Source: an uncultured Akkermansia sp. (GTDB lineage: Bacteria > Verrucomicrobiota > Verrucomicrobiia > Verrucomicrobiales > Akkermansiaceae). From it: 8,759 bases of DNA. The position numbers and the translations under genes are program-made. Shown here one piece after another: positions 1 to 6,613 of this stretch. The notes beneath the pieces were generated by a model. That model was not told the origin of the DNA. It made no database searches and was given only the letters and a program-made list of their open reading frames with translations. Position 1 is the stretch's first letter, and every line of letters begins with the position of its first letter. The stretch is from NCBI GenBank assembly GCA_900766865.1, contig CAAFXA010000411.1, forward strand, positions 1 through 8,759, given 5' to 3'.

Positions 1-72
1 AGCGGGCGATGGGATTCGAACCCACGACATCAACCTTGGCAAGGTTGCGCTCTACCACTGAGCTACGCCCGC
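1..72 (-). tRNA. tRNA-Gly (anticodon GCC), copy 1
   Basis: On the minus strand this folds as a complete 72-nt cloverleaf. It has a 7-bp acceptor stem (GCGGGCG/CGCCCGC), D arm GCTC/GAGC, anticodon stem CAACC/GGTTG with loop TTGCCAA (anticodon GCC, reading glycine GGC/GGU), a 5-nt variable loop, a T arm with TTCGAAT loop, and discriminator base T at position 1. It is the downstream member of a tandem pair and is identical to the copy at 102-173. Whether CCA is encoded cannot be seen because the window starts at the discriminator base. Confidence 0.97.
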
Positions 73-101
73 ATGGATGCGGAAAAATTGTTGTTATAAG
101 A

Positions 102-173
102 AGCGGGCGATGGGATTCGAACCCACGACATCAACCTTGGCAAGGTTGCGCTCTACCACTGAGCTACGCCCGC
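102..173 (-). tRNA. tRNA-Gly (anticodon GCC), copy 2
   Basis: This is an exact 72-nt duplicate of the neighbouring tRNA, 29 nt upstream of it in the direction of transcription. The cloverleaf, GCC anticodon and T discriminator are the same. The three bases after the discriminator read TCT, so CCA is not encoded and must be added by nucleotidyltransferase. The pair is probably transcribed together from the promoter at 216-243, and the spacer would be removed by processing. Two copies suit a tRNA reading the common glycine codons GGC and GGU. Confidence 0.97.
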
Positions 174-215
174 GTGCTTCTTTCGTTTCCTGCCTTGCGG
201 CGTGGAAGCGGGGCT

Positions 216-243
216 ATTATACACATCTGTTCCGCGAAAGCAA
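216..243 (-). promoter_or_regulatory. Promoter for the tRNA-Gly pair
   Basis: On the minus strand there is a perfect TATAAT -10 box at 216-221 and a weak -35-like TTGCTT at 238-243, with a 16-bp spacer. Transcription would begin near 209, about 35 nt before the mature 5' end of the first tRNA, leaving a short precursor leader. The -10 is convincing; the -35 is only a partial match. Confidence 0.6.
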
Positions 244-275
244 GACTTTTTTTGAGAAAAAGCGGAAAATTGTGT

Positions 276-305
276 AAAAAAATCAGCCCCGCTGGGTGCG
301 GGGCT
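276..305 (-). terminator. Rho-independent terminator after the FKBP gene
   Basis: Read on the minus strand this is an 8-bp GC-rich stem (AGCCCCGC/GCGGGGCT, arms 298-305 and 285-292) with a 5-nt loop, followed by GA and seven T residues (276-282). It lies 27 nt beyond the FKBP stop codon and upstream of the tRNA promoter, so it separates the two transcripts. Confidence 0.88.
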
Positions 306-332
306 GGGAAAAAAGGATGTTCTGGAGTCGCA

Positions 333-1166
333 TCAGCGGGTGCCGACATTCTGCATGCCGCTCTCTTCGAGCTGCTTCAGGATTTCGGGTGTCAGCTGAT
401 AGGGGTTACCCTGGCTGCCGCGTGCGGGCTTGATGTCCACGAGCTTAAGCTTGAAGATGAGGGAGGCATTGTTGCCGATGATGCCGGGGCCCTGCTCACC
501 ATAGGCGAGGTCGGAGGGGATGTAAATCTCCCACTCGGAGCCGATGGGCATGAGCTTGAGAGCCTCAGAGAAACCGGGAATAACCTGGCCGATGGGCATG
601 TCGACGGGGGTGGCGCTGGAATCGAACACTGTACCATCAATCAGCTTGCCTTCGTAGGTGATGGAGGCAATAGCACCGGCTCCGTCCGTGGTGGCATCGT
701 ACTTGCGGCCCTTACCCTCTGTGAGCACCTTGTACTGAAGACCGCTCTTGGTGGTGACCACGCCTTCCTTCTTGGCATTCTCTGCCAGGAAAGCTTCGCC
801 CTTGGCCTTGTTCTCGGCGGCTACCTTGGCTGCGCGCTCCTGGAGCACGGACATGAAGGCCTGCATGCAGGCTGCAACGTCCTTCTGCTGCATTTCGGGG
901 GCTACCTTGTTGGCAAGACCATCGGCCACACCTTTAAAGAAGATGGCCTGGTCGAAGTCATCTGCGCGCAGGGTGTTGGCATCCATGGCAAGCTGGTTGC
1001 CGAACTGCTGCCCCAGCAGGTAGGAGAATACAGTCTTAACTTCCTCCGGGGAGGGGGCGGCAGGGGCCTGTGCTGCGGGAGCAGGGGTGGGAGCGTTCTG
1101 GGCGAATGTAAGCGGTGCCAGGGCTGCAACAGCCAGGCTCAGTATGGTGCGTGTTGTGTGTTTCAT
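333..1166 (-). CDS. Secreted FKBP-type peptidyl-prolyl cis-trans isomerase (MIP/FkpA type)
   Basis: A 277-aa prolyl isomerase expected to assist folding of exported proteins in the periplasm. Residues 1-22 form a Sec signal peptide (likely cut after the TFA at 20-22), followed by an Ala/Pro/Gln-rich linker to about residue 40. Residues 41-135 are a helical FKBP_N-type dimerisation region with a FSYLLGQQFG motif. Residues 138-246 are the FKBP domain with YEGKLIDGTVFDSS (171-184), QVIPGFSEAL (194-203), SDLAYGEQGPG (218-228) and a closing LIFKLKLVDI strand. The position that is Trp in many FKBPs (VIPGW) is Phe199 here. About 30 residues extend past the domain. No Shine-Dalgarno sequence sits at a usable distance; an AGAGG lies 19 nt before the ATG. 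The gene starts 30 nt after the stop of the 171-aa gene, so the two probably form an operon. The family assignment is firm; the substrates are unknown. Confidence 0.93.
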   Translation of the reverse strand: MKHTTRTILSLAVAALAPLTFAQNAPTPAPAAQAPAAPSPEEVKTVFSYLLGQQFGNQLAMDANTLRADDFDQAIFFKGVADGLANKVAPEMQQKDVAACMQAFMSVLQERAAKVAAENKAKGEAFLAENAKKEGVVTTKSGLQYKVLTEGKGRKYDATTDGAGAIASITYEGKLIDGTVFDSSATPVDMPIGQVIPGFSEALKLMPIGSEWEIYIPSDLAYGEQGPGIIGNNASLIFKLKLVDIKPARGSQGNPYQLTPEILKQLEESGMQNVGTR

Positions 1167-1196
1167 GATGTAAAGGGGTGTTTTACCTCTGTCTTA

Positions 1197-1712
1197 TCAG
1201 ACTCGCAATGTTGTGCCTTTGTTCGTGGAAATTGCTTTTATGACAGAGTCGTATATTTTATCGAGCGTTTCAGGCTTCTCCACCTGGTATTCCACGTTGT
1301 GGCTGTAGGTGCCTTCCGGGAAGCTTTTGGTCGGTAGCTCACTGTTGGTACCGGTCTTGCTCTCGATGAGCTTGCGGGTGTTGCTCAGGCGATCCTTATA
1401 CTGCTTCTGTTGGGAATTGGTGTTGGTGCAGTAAATACGGATGCTGTTATTGCCGGTTGTATCGATGGTGACCTCTTTGACCAACTGGTTGCCAACGTTG
1501 TAGGTGTGTTTGTTGACGCTGGTGATAGCCTGGACTTTGATGGTTGTTACTGCGGTCTTGGGGCAGCCGAAAATGCATACCCAGAACTTGTCGGAGGCTT
1601 TGGGGGCATCATCATTATTATTATTGTTTTCCTGAGCTGAGAGTACAGGGGTGAATACAAGGCTGGCGAGAGCCACAGCGGAAAGGCTGAGAAGGGATAT
1701 GAGGCGTTTCAT
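1197..1712 (-). CDS. Secreted protein of unknown function, first gene of the FKBP operon
   Basis: A 171-aa protein I do not recognise. Residues 1-26 are a clear Sec signal peptide (MKRLISLLSLSAVALASLVF, then a cut near SA-Q). The mature N-terminus is low complexity: five Asn, two Asp, then a short linker. A CX3C pair follows (Cys46 and Cys50 in FWVCIFGCPKT), then Thr/Val-rich alternating sequence suggestive of beta strands (54-96, with Cys95), a charged helix-like stretch (103-120) and a C-terminal segment with a likely helix at 147-162. No transmembrane segment is seen after the signal. It ends with tandem stops TGA-TAA. A strong promoter lies immediately upstream, and the FKBP gene follows after 30 nt, so the two are probably co-expressed. 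It might be a foldase client or simply an envelope protein; no function can be assigned. Confidence 0.8.
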   Translation of the reverse strand: MKRLISLLSLSAVALASLVFTPVLSAQENNNNNDDAPKASDKFWVCIFGCPKTAVTTIKVQAITSVNKHTYNVGNQLVKEVTIDTTGNNSIRIYCTNTNSQQKQYKDRLSNTRKLIESKTGTNSELPTKSFPEGTYSHNVEYQVEKPETLDKIYDSVIKAISTNKGTTLRV

Positions 1713-1721
1713 GATGATTCT

Positions 1722-1750
1722 GTTGTATGTGAAATATGGTGTGATGTCAA
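1722..1750 (-). promoter_or_regulatory. Sigma70-type promoter of the 171-aa/FKBP operon
   Basis: On the minus strand a perfect TTGACA -35 (1745-1750) is separated by 17 bp from TACAAC (1722-1727, four of six consensus bases). The expected start site is about 1715, or possibly the A of the ATG at 1712, so the transcript would have a 0-3 nt leader. The promoter sits in the 49-nt gap after the L,D-transpeptidase gene, where no terminator is visible, so read-through from upstream is also possible. Confidence 0.7.
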
Positions 1751-1761
1751 GCCCAAAACTC

Positions 1762-2493
1762 TCAGGGCAGCAGCCAGGACTTGCGGCGGCTGGTGTATTC
1801 CTGCCGTGGCAGAAGTATATAGACCGGGTGACGTGCGGGATTGAGGCGGGCTATGATGCTGCGGAGGTTTGCTTCGTCCATGGCCGTGCAGCCGGCTGTT
1901 GGTGCTGCGCCATTGCGCCGCCAGATGTGGAAGAAGATGGAAGAGCCGGCTCCTACCTGTGGCTTGTCGGTGTTGTGGCAGATGAGCAGTTTTATGCTGT
2001 GGGCGTGGTCGTTCTGGCGCATCTGCTCCTTCTTTTCCCATGCTGTGCGGGCAGGGTGGTTCAGGCGTACATGGCGGTTGTACAGGTGCGGATAGGCCGG
2101 GTCGCTCACCCACAAATCTGCCGGCCCCACCTGTATGTAAGGAATTCGGGCATCGCGCTGTACCGGTTTTTTATTAGTTACCCACAGGCCGCCGAGCTCG
2201 AACACGCCGGCCGGGGAACGGCCATCTCCCTCTGCTTTGGTAGTGGCAAACCATGGGTTGCTGTGTAACCCCAGACCCCACACCAGCCCGGCGCGCCCTA
2301 AGCGTCCGCGGAAGGGCCCCAGCACGCGTACCCATCGCCCGGACTCATTTTTTTCCACAACGGAAAGCGTTACATGGGAATCATTCCACCCTTCGGCAAT
2401 GCCGATAATTGCCTGGGTGCAGTCGCGCGGCACCGCCGCTCCGGCCACACAGACCAGCATTATCATCAGTACAAAGTGGAACCATCCTTTCAT
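1762..2493 (-). CDS. Secreted L,D-transpeptidase-like protein (YkuD fold)
   Basis: A 243-aa exported protein of the YkuD-type L,D-transpeptidase superfamily, close to the branch once annotated as uncharacterised COG3786. Such enzymes remodel peptidoglycan cross-links or attach proteins to it, but the activity of this branch is poorly defined. A hydrophobic signal peptide covers residues 1-20 and I see no valid lipobox. The family motif GDGRSPAGVFELG is at 89-101. The catalytic block has His189 in FFHIW (187-191) and Cys202 in PTAGCTAM (198-205), the cysteine being the expected nucleophile. This is the TAGC variant rather than the SHGC of classical YkuD enzymes. The gene is divergent from the U32 gene across 128 nt and has its own promoter. 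The start was chosen because it gives a proper signal peptide. Confidence 0.85.
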   Translation of the reverse strand: MKGWFHFVLMIMLVCVAGAAVPRDCTQAIIGIAEGWNDSHVTLSVVEKNESGRWVRVLGPFRGRLGRAGLVWGLGLHSNPWFATTKAEGDGRSPAGVFELGGLWVTNKKPVQRDARIPYIQVGPADLWVSDPAYPHLYNRHVRLNHPARTAWEKKEQMRQNDHAHSIKLLICHNTDKPQVGAGSSIFFHIWRRNGAAPTAGCTAMDEANLRSIIARLNPARHPVYILLPRQEYTSRRKSWLLP

Positions 2494-2501
2494 GGGGCGT
2501 C

Positions 2502-2530
2502 ATTCTACAGTATTGCCCCCTTTTCTGCAA
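2502..2530 (-). promoter_or_regulatory. Probable promoter of the L,D-transpeptidase-like gene
   Basis: On the minus strand TTGCAG (2525-2530) and TAGAAT (2502-2507, five of six consensus bases) are separated by 17 bp. The predicted start near 2495 is only about 2 nt before the ATG at 2493, again implying an almost leaderless mRNA. The -10 is good; the -35 keeps only TTG. Confidence 0.5.
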
Positions 2531-2595
2531 GTCCGCCGCGCGTCAGTAGCTCTCCAATTATCTGCTCCTGATGGGATTTTGCTTGCCAAAATCGT

Positions 2596-2601
2596 TATAA
2601 T
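2596..2601 (+). promoter_or_regulatory. -10 box of the U32/antiporter transcription unit
   Basis: A perfect TATAAT lies 20 nt before the U32 start codon. The expected start near 2608 would leave a leader of about 14 nt. No convincing -35 is found 16-18 nt upstream. An AGGCGG at 2612-2617, 4 nt before the ATG, is the only Shine-Dalgarno-like sequence seen at a plausible distance in the window. Confidence 0.5.
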
Positions 2602-2621
2602 AAGGGAGAATAGGCGGCGAC

Positions 2622-5069
2622 ATGCCGGAATTAACACCTGAGATACTGGCCCCTGCGGGGAATTGGGACTGCGTGCGTGCCGCTGTGGCAAACGGGGCTC
2701 ATGCGGTTTACTTTGGGCTGGACCGCTTTAATGCTCGTATGAGGGCAGATAATTTCACGCGTGACGATTTGGAGGCATTGGTTCCGTTTCTGCATGCTCG
2801 GGGTGTCCGCGCGTATGTGACAATGAATGTCCTCATCTTTCCTGCCGAGATGGGGGAGGCTCTGGAGTATCTGGATGCGCTGGATGCCGCCGGGGTGGAT
2901 GCCGTGATTGTGCAGGACCTGGGGCTGGCCGCGCTGGTGAGCCGTTACCGCCGGGAGGGGCGCTGGAAGATAGAGTTACACATCTCCACGCAGATGACGG
3001 TGAGTAGCCCGGAGGCTGTGCAGTGGGTGGATGAATTGTTTGACCCGCAGCAGATTGTGCTTTCTCGTGAGTTGTCTCTCAAGGAAATAACAGCCTGCGC
3101 CAAGGCAACGCAGAAGCCCATCGAGGTGTTCTGCCATGGGGCTCTGTGTGTGGCGTATTCCGGCCAGTGCCTGACGAGCGAGAGCCTGGGGCAGCGCAGT
3201 GCCAACCGAGGCGAGTGTGCGCAGGCCTGTCGCATGCCTTACAAGCTGGAGGTGGATGGCCGCATGCGCGACCTGGGAGAGCGCCGTTACATTTTCTCTC
3301 CGCAGGATTTGTGCGCTCTGGAGCGCGTGCCGGAGCTGCTGGCCGCTGGGGTGCGGAGCTTTAAGATTGAAGGTCGCCTGAAGAGCCCGGAATATGTGGC
3401 GGCCACAACACGGGCTTACCGCCGGGCGCTGGATGCTGCTCTGGCCGGGCAGCCTGTGCCGGCAGCCCGACTGGCAGTAGATTTGTATGCCATGCAGATG
3501 TCGTTTTCCCGTGGCTTCTCTTTTGGCTGGTTGGAGGGAACAGACCACCCTCTGCTGACGCACGGCCGCTTCGGCAAGAAGCGCGGGGCTCTGGCCGGGC
3601 GCATTGTGCGCGTGGGTGAGGGCTGGGTGGAGCTGGCCGGTGTACCCGCTATGCCCATTGCACCGGGAGATGGTTTTGTGGTGGATGCCGGGCAGGACCG
3701 CAATCAGGAGCAGGGCGGCCGCATCTGGAAGGTGCAGGGTGCCCGCCTTTTCTTCCACGGCAAGGGTAGCCACATCGACTGGCGCTATGTGCGCCCCGGT
3801 GATTTGCTGTGGAAAACCGCGGACCCCGCTCTGGACAAGCAGCTGCATGCCACCTGGTGCAACTTTGCCCGCTCGGTGGAAGCTCCGTCCCTGGCTCTGG
3901 ATATTTATTTTGAGGGGCGTATGGGCACCCAGCTTACAGCAAGCTGCCGTGGTGTGACCGTGGGCAGCGGGCAGCCTCTGGAACCGGCGGAAAAACGCCC
4001 GCTGACACCGGATGTGCTGGAGGCTCAGTTCGGACGCCTGGGTGGTACGGGCTACAGCCTGGGCTCATGCAGCTATGCACTGGAGGAAGGGTTGATGCTG
4101 CCGCTGAGCGTGCTCAACCGCATGCGCCGCGAGCTGGTGGAGAAATTGTCTGCAACAGAGGCCACCCCCTCACAGCGACCGTCAATTGACTGGAAGAACT
4201 GGCAGGGGGATTTCGCGCCTATTAAGGCGAGCGATAAGTACAAGCTCTCTGTGCTGTGCCGCGAGGCGGAGCAGGCGTATGCCGCCGCGGCCGCAGGTGT
4301 GAAGCGCCTTTACCTGGATTTTATCGACCTGAAGCAGTATGCCCCCGTGGTCAAGAAGCTTCGCACAGATTTTCCCGGTACTGCGGTGTGGATTGCCACT
4401 CTGCGCATTATGAAGCCGCGGGAGGCCGGGTACTTCAAGTTCATACTGGAGGCCCAGCCGGATGGTGTGCTGGTACGCAATTTGGGAGCGGCGCATTACT
4501 TCCGAGACAAGGGACTGCCGCTGGTGGCGGACTTCTCCCTCAATGCGGCTAATCCGGAGAGTGTGAAGCTGCTGCGTGCCCGGGGCATGCAGCGCGTGAC
4601 TGTATCCTACGATCTGAATGCTCACCAGCTGGCCGACCTTCTCCGCAGTGCCTGCGGGCCGGAACTGGAGCTGACGCTGCATCAGCATATCCCCATGTTC
4701 CATACAGAGCACTGCGTGTTCTGCACCTTCCTGTCCCAGGGACATAGTTTCCTGGACTGCGGACGCCCCTGCGAGCACCATCGGGTGCGCGTGATGGATC
4801 GTACCTATGCCATGCACTACCTGCGCAGCGACGAGGGCTGCCGCAACACTCTCTTCAACGGTCGCGCACAGACCGCAGCCCGCTATGTGGCTGGCATGCG
4901 GCGCATGGGGCTGCGTTGTTTTCGTCTGGAATTGCTGGAGGAGAATGCCGCGCAAACCGAGGCTCTCATCACAGCCTATCGGGCCCTGATGCGTGGCAAG
5001 CTGGAGCCCCAGCAGCTGATGGAGCAACTCGACTTGCTGGATAGAATTGGTGTAACTGAAACAAAATAA
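2622..5069 (+). CDS. Long U32-family protein, RlhA/YdcP-like (probable RNA-modifying enzyme)
   Basis: An 815-aa protein of the 'peptidase U32' family. Characterised members such as E. coli RlhA and TrhP hydroxylate rRNA or tRNA rather than act as proteases, so RNA modification is the likely role. Residues 5-280 are the U32 TIM-barrel-like domain (ILAPAGNWDCVRAAVANGAH at the start). The signature EVFCHGALCVAYSGQC is at 168-183, and Cys176, Cys183, Cys199 and Cys203 are candidate iron-sulfur ligands. Residues 315-510 match the middle region (DUF3656 type) of longer family members. Residues 538-790 look like a second, diverged U32 half with its own cysteines at 698, 701, 713 and 717. E. coli RlhA is about 650 aa, so this belongs to the longer class. 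The NhaC gene follows after 15 nt, probably co-transcribed. The exact RNA target is inferred only from distant relatives. Confidence 0.9.
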   Translation: MPELTPEILAPAGNWDCVRAAVANGAHAVYFGLDRFNARMRADNFTRDDLEALVPFLHARGVRAYVTMNVLIFPAEMGEALEYLDALDAAGVDAVIVQDLGLAALVSRYRREGRWKIELHISTQMTVSSPEAVQWVDELFDPQQIVLSRELSLKEITACAKATQKPIEVFCHGALCVAYSGQCLTSESLGQRSANRGECAQACRMPYKLEVDGRMRDLGERRYIFSPQDLCALERVPELLAAGVRSFKIEGRLKSPEYVAATTRAYRRALDAALAGQPVPAARLAVDLYAMQMSFSRGFSFGWLEGTDHPLLTHGRFGKKRGALAGRIVRVGEGWVELAGVPAMPIAPGDGFVVDAGQDRNQEQGGRIWKVQGARLFFHGKGSHIDWRYVRPGDLLWKTADPALDKQLHATWCNFARSVEAPSLALDIYFEGRMGTQLTASCRGVTVGSGQPLEPAEKRPLTPDVLEAQFGRLGGTGYSLGSCSYALEEGLMLPLSVLNRMRRELVEKLSATEATPSQRPSIDWKNWQGDFAPIKASDKYKLSVLCREAEQAYAAAAAGVKRLYLDFIDLKQYAPVVKKLRTDFPGTAVWIATLRIMKPREAGYFKFILEAQPDGVLVRNLGAAHYFRDKGLPLVADFSLNAANPESVKLLRARGMQRVTVSYDLNAHQLADLLRSACGPELELTLHQHIPMFHTEHCVFCTFLSQGHSFLDCGRPCEHHRVRVMDRTYAMHYLRSDEGCRNTLFNGRAQTAARYVAGMRRMGLRCFRLELLEENAAQTEALITAYRALMRGKLEPQQLMEQLDLLDRIGVTETK

Positions 5070-5084
5070 GCTTTTTATATTATT

Positions 5085-6365
5085 ATGGAATTGCCTGTCA
5101 GAAATCATCGCCGTGGCTTGTGGACACTCAGTCCCCTGCTGGTATTCTTCCTGTTGTATGTCGTAACCTCTGTTGTAGCGGGAGACTTTTACAAGATGCC
5201 GGTGACAGTGGCCTTTGTGGCGGCCTCTGCCTGGGCCTTTCTGGTGAGTAAGCCGGCGCTGCTCAGCCGCCGTATCGAGCGTTTTTCTGCCGGCGCGGCC
5301 CACAGCAACATCATGATGATGGTGTGGATATTCATTCTGGCTGGTGCATTTGCCGGTTCTGCCAAGTATATAGGCTCGGTGGATGCTACGGTAAACTTCA
5401 CACTGGCTGTTCTGCCTGCCAACATGCTGCTTTCCGGGTTGTTCCTGGCATCCTGTCTTATTTCCGTTTCCATCGGTACCTCCGTGGGCACTATCGTTGC
5501 CCTGATGCCGGTGGCTGTCGGCCTTGCCGGGGGGGTAGGTGTGGATAGTGCGCTGATGGCCGGTATCGTGGTGGGCGGTGCCTTTTTTGGCGACAATCTC
5601 TCCTTTATATCCGACACCACCATCGCCGCTACCCGTACGCAGGGCTGCCAGATGAAGGAGAAGTTCTATGCCAATTTTGCCATCGTTTTCCCGGCGGCCA
5701 TTCTGGTGCTTGTTCTGTATGTGGTGCTGGGTCTGCAACATGGCTCTGCTGTGGAGACTCAGGCATTTGACTGGTACAAGGTTCTGCCCTACATGCTGGT
5801 ACTCATAACGGCTCTCTGCGGTATGAATGTGATGCTGGTGCTTCTGCTGGGGCTCATCAGCACCGGGCTTGTGGCGGCGTGCTCTGCGTCGCTTTCCCTG
5901 ATGGATTGGGCAGGGGCCATGGGTAAGGGGATGACGGGCATGGGTGAGCTCATTATTGTTACTCTCCTGGCTGGTGGTATGCTGGAGTTGATTCGCTACA
6001 ACGGCGGTCTCCAGTACATCATTACCCACCTCACAAAACGCGTGAATTCTCGCCGTGGTGCAGAGTTCTCTCTTGCTCTTATGGTGTCGCTGGCCAATTT
6101 CTGCACGGCCAATAATACCGTGGCAATTGTGACTGTGGGTGATATTTCCCGGCGCGTGGCAGAACGCTTCGGGGTTCCGGCTAAACGCGCGGCCAGTATT
6201 CTGGATACCTTCTCCTGCATTATCCAGGGGATTATCCCCTATGGCGCTCAGCTGCTGATGGGTGCTGCGCTTGCCGGTGTGTCTGCGCTGGATATCATTC
6301 CCAATCTCTATTACATCTTCGCACTTGCTTTGTCATCCGTCCTTTTCATTATTTTCCGCAAATAA
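5085..6365 (+). CDS. NhaC-family Na+/H+ antiporter
   Basis: A 426-aa inner-membrane protein expected to exchange Na+ for H+, supporting pH and sodium homeostasis. It is hydrophobic throughout, with roughly 10-11 membrane spans, for example at about 13-32, 37-54, 75-94, 103-128, 132-150, 155-172, 197-217, 233-265, 285-304, 328-350 and 405-424. The family hallmark GAFFGDNLSFISDTT is at 165-179, and conserved polar stretches ANFCTANNTVAIV (337-349) and SCIIQGIIPYGAQ (377-389) lie in the second half. It is slightly shorter than many NhaC proteins. The 15-nt gap after the U32 stop is A/T-rich with no Shine-Dalgarno sequence, so translation may be coupled to U32 or start by an unstructured AU-rich leader. 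The family is secure; ion specificity is not proven by sequence. Confidence 0.9.
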   Translation: MELPVRNHRRGLWTLSPLLVFFLLYVVTSVVAGDFYKMPVTVAFVAASAWAFLVSKPALLSRRIERFSAGAAHSNIMMMVWIFILAGAFAGSAKYIGSVDATVNFTLAVLPANMLLSGLFLASCLISVSIGTSVGTIVALMPVAVGLAGGVGVDSALMAGIVVGGAFFGDNLSFISDTTIAATRTQGCQMKEKFYANFAIVFPAAILVLVLYVVLGLQHGSAVETQAFDWYKVLPYMLVLITALCGMNVMLVLLLGLISTGLVAACSASLSLMDWAGAMGKGMTGMGELIIVTLLAGGMLELIRYNGGLQYIITHLTKRVNSRRGAEFSLALMVSLANFCTANNTVAIVTVGDISRRVAERFGVPAKRAASILDTFSCIIQGIIPYGAQLLMGAALAGVSALDIIPNLYYIFALALSSVLFIIFRK

Positions 6366-6390
6366 AAAAAGCCCCGCGTTTTGCGGGGCT
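6362..6390 (-). terminator. Rho-independent terminator between convergent genes
   Basis: On the minus strand an 8-bp stem AGCCCCGC/GCGGGGCT (6383-6390 and 6370-6377) with a 5-nt loop is followed by a T-rich tract, complementary to the A-run at 6364-6370. This makes it a good terminator for the His-rich lipoprotein gene. In the plus direction, after the antiporter stop, the hairpin is present but the following bases are not U-rich, so termination that way should be weaker. The stem is identical to the terminator at 276-305. Confidence 0.85.
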
Positions 6391-6397
6391 GTGATGT

Positions 6398-6574
6398 TTA
6401 GTGCCAGTGGTGTTTCGGCGGCTGTGCGTGTCCGTGGTGGTGATGCGGAGCACCATGACCATGGTGCATGGCCGGCCGACTGTGCCGGTAGTAATGCGAA
6501 TGATGCCAGTGGTGACAGGAATTCAGAACCAGAAGGCTCAGTACGGCAGCGCTGTAAAGCAGGAATTTGTTCAT
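6398..6574 (-). CDS. Small histidine-rich lipoprotein (58 aa), putative metal binder
   Basis: The 58-aa product begins MNKFLLYSAAVLSLLVLNSC. This is a lipoprotein signal peptide with a lipobox-like LNSC ending at Cys20, the expected lipidated residue. The remaining 38 residues contain 17 His, including HHWHHSH (21-27), MHHGHG (36-41) and HHHHGH (44-49), plus Trp, Tyr, Gly and Pro and almost no acidic residues. Such composition is typical of Ni, Zn or Cu binding proteins, so a role in metal storage or buffering at the envelope is a reasonable inference, not shown. A further in-frame ATG 66 nt upstream is rejected because it would bury the signal peptide. There is no Shine-Dalgarno sequence. 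The gene stands alone, with its own promoter and terminator, and converges on the antiporter gene. Its small size makes it easy to miss in automatic annotation. Confidence 0.72.
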   Translation of the reverse strand: MNKFLLYSAAVLSLLVLNSCHHWHHSHYYRHSRPAMHHGHGAPHHHHGHAQPPKHHWH

Positions 6575-6613
6575 ATCGTTCGTGTTCAGGTTAAATTGTT
6601 GTAAAGTTAAGAA

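Noticed and set aside
1172..1187. Small GTAAA/TTTAC hairpin before the FKBP start codon
   Set aside because: The stem is only 5 bp and A/T-rich; it is too weak to claim a regulatory role.
9..1337. A 442-codon open frame on the plus strand
   Set aside because: It runs through both tRNA genes and antisense to the FKBP and 171-aa genes. The product has no coherent domain, and the opposite strand carries clear signal peptides and FKBP motifs.
1651..2268. Open frame on the plus strand opposite the L,D-transpeptidase gene
   Set aside because: The opposite strand encodes an intact YkuD-type catalytic block and a signal peptide; this frame shows no recognisable protein.
4182..6029. A 615-codon open frame on the minus strand
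   Set aside because: It spans antisense to two well-supported genes (U32 and NhaC) and their junction. Its translation is rich in His, Gln and Arg with no motif, as expected of a shadow frame in GC-biased DNA.
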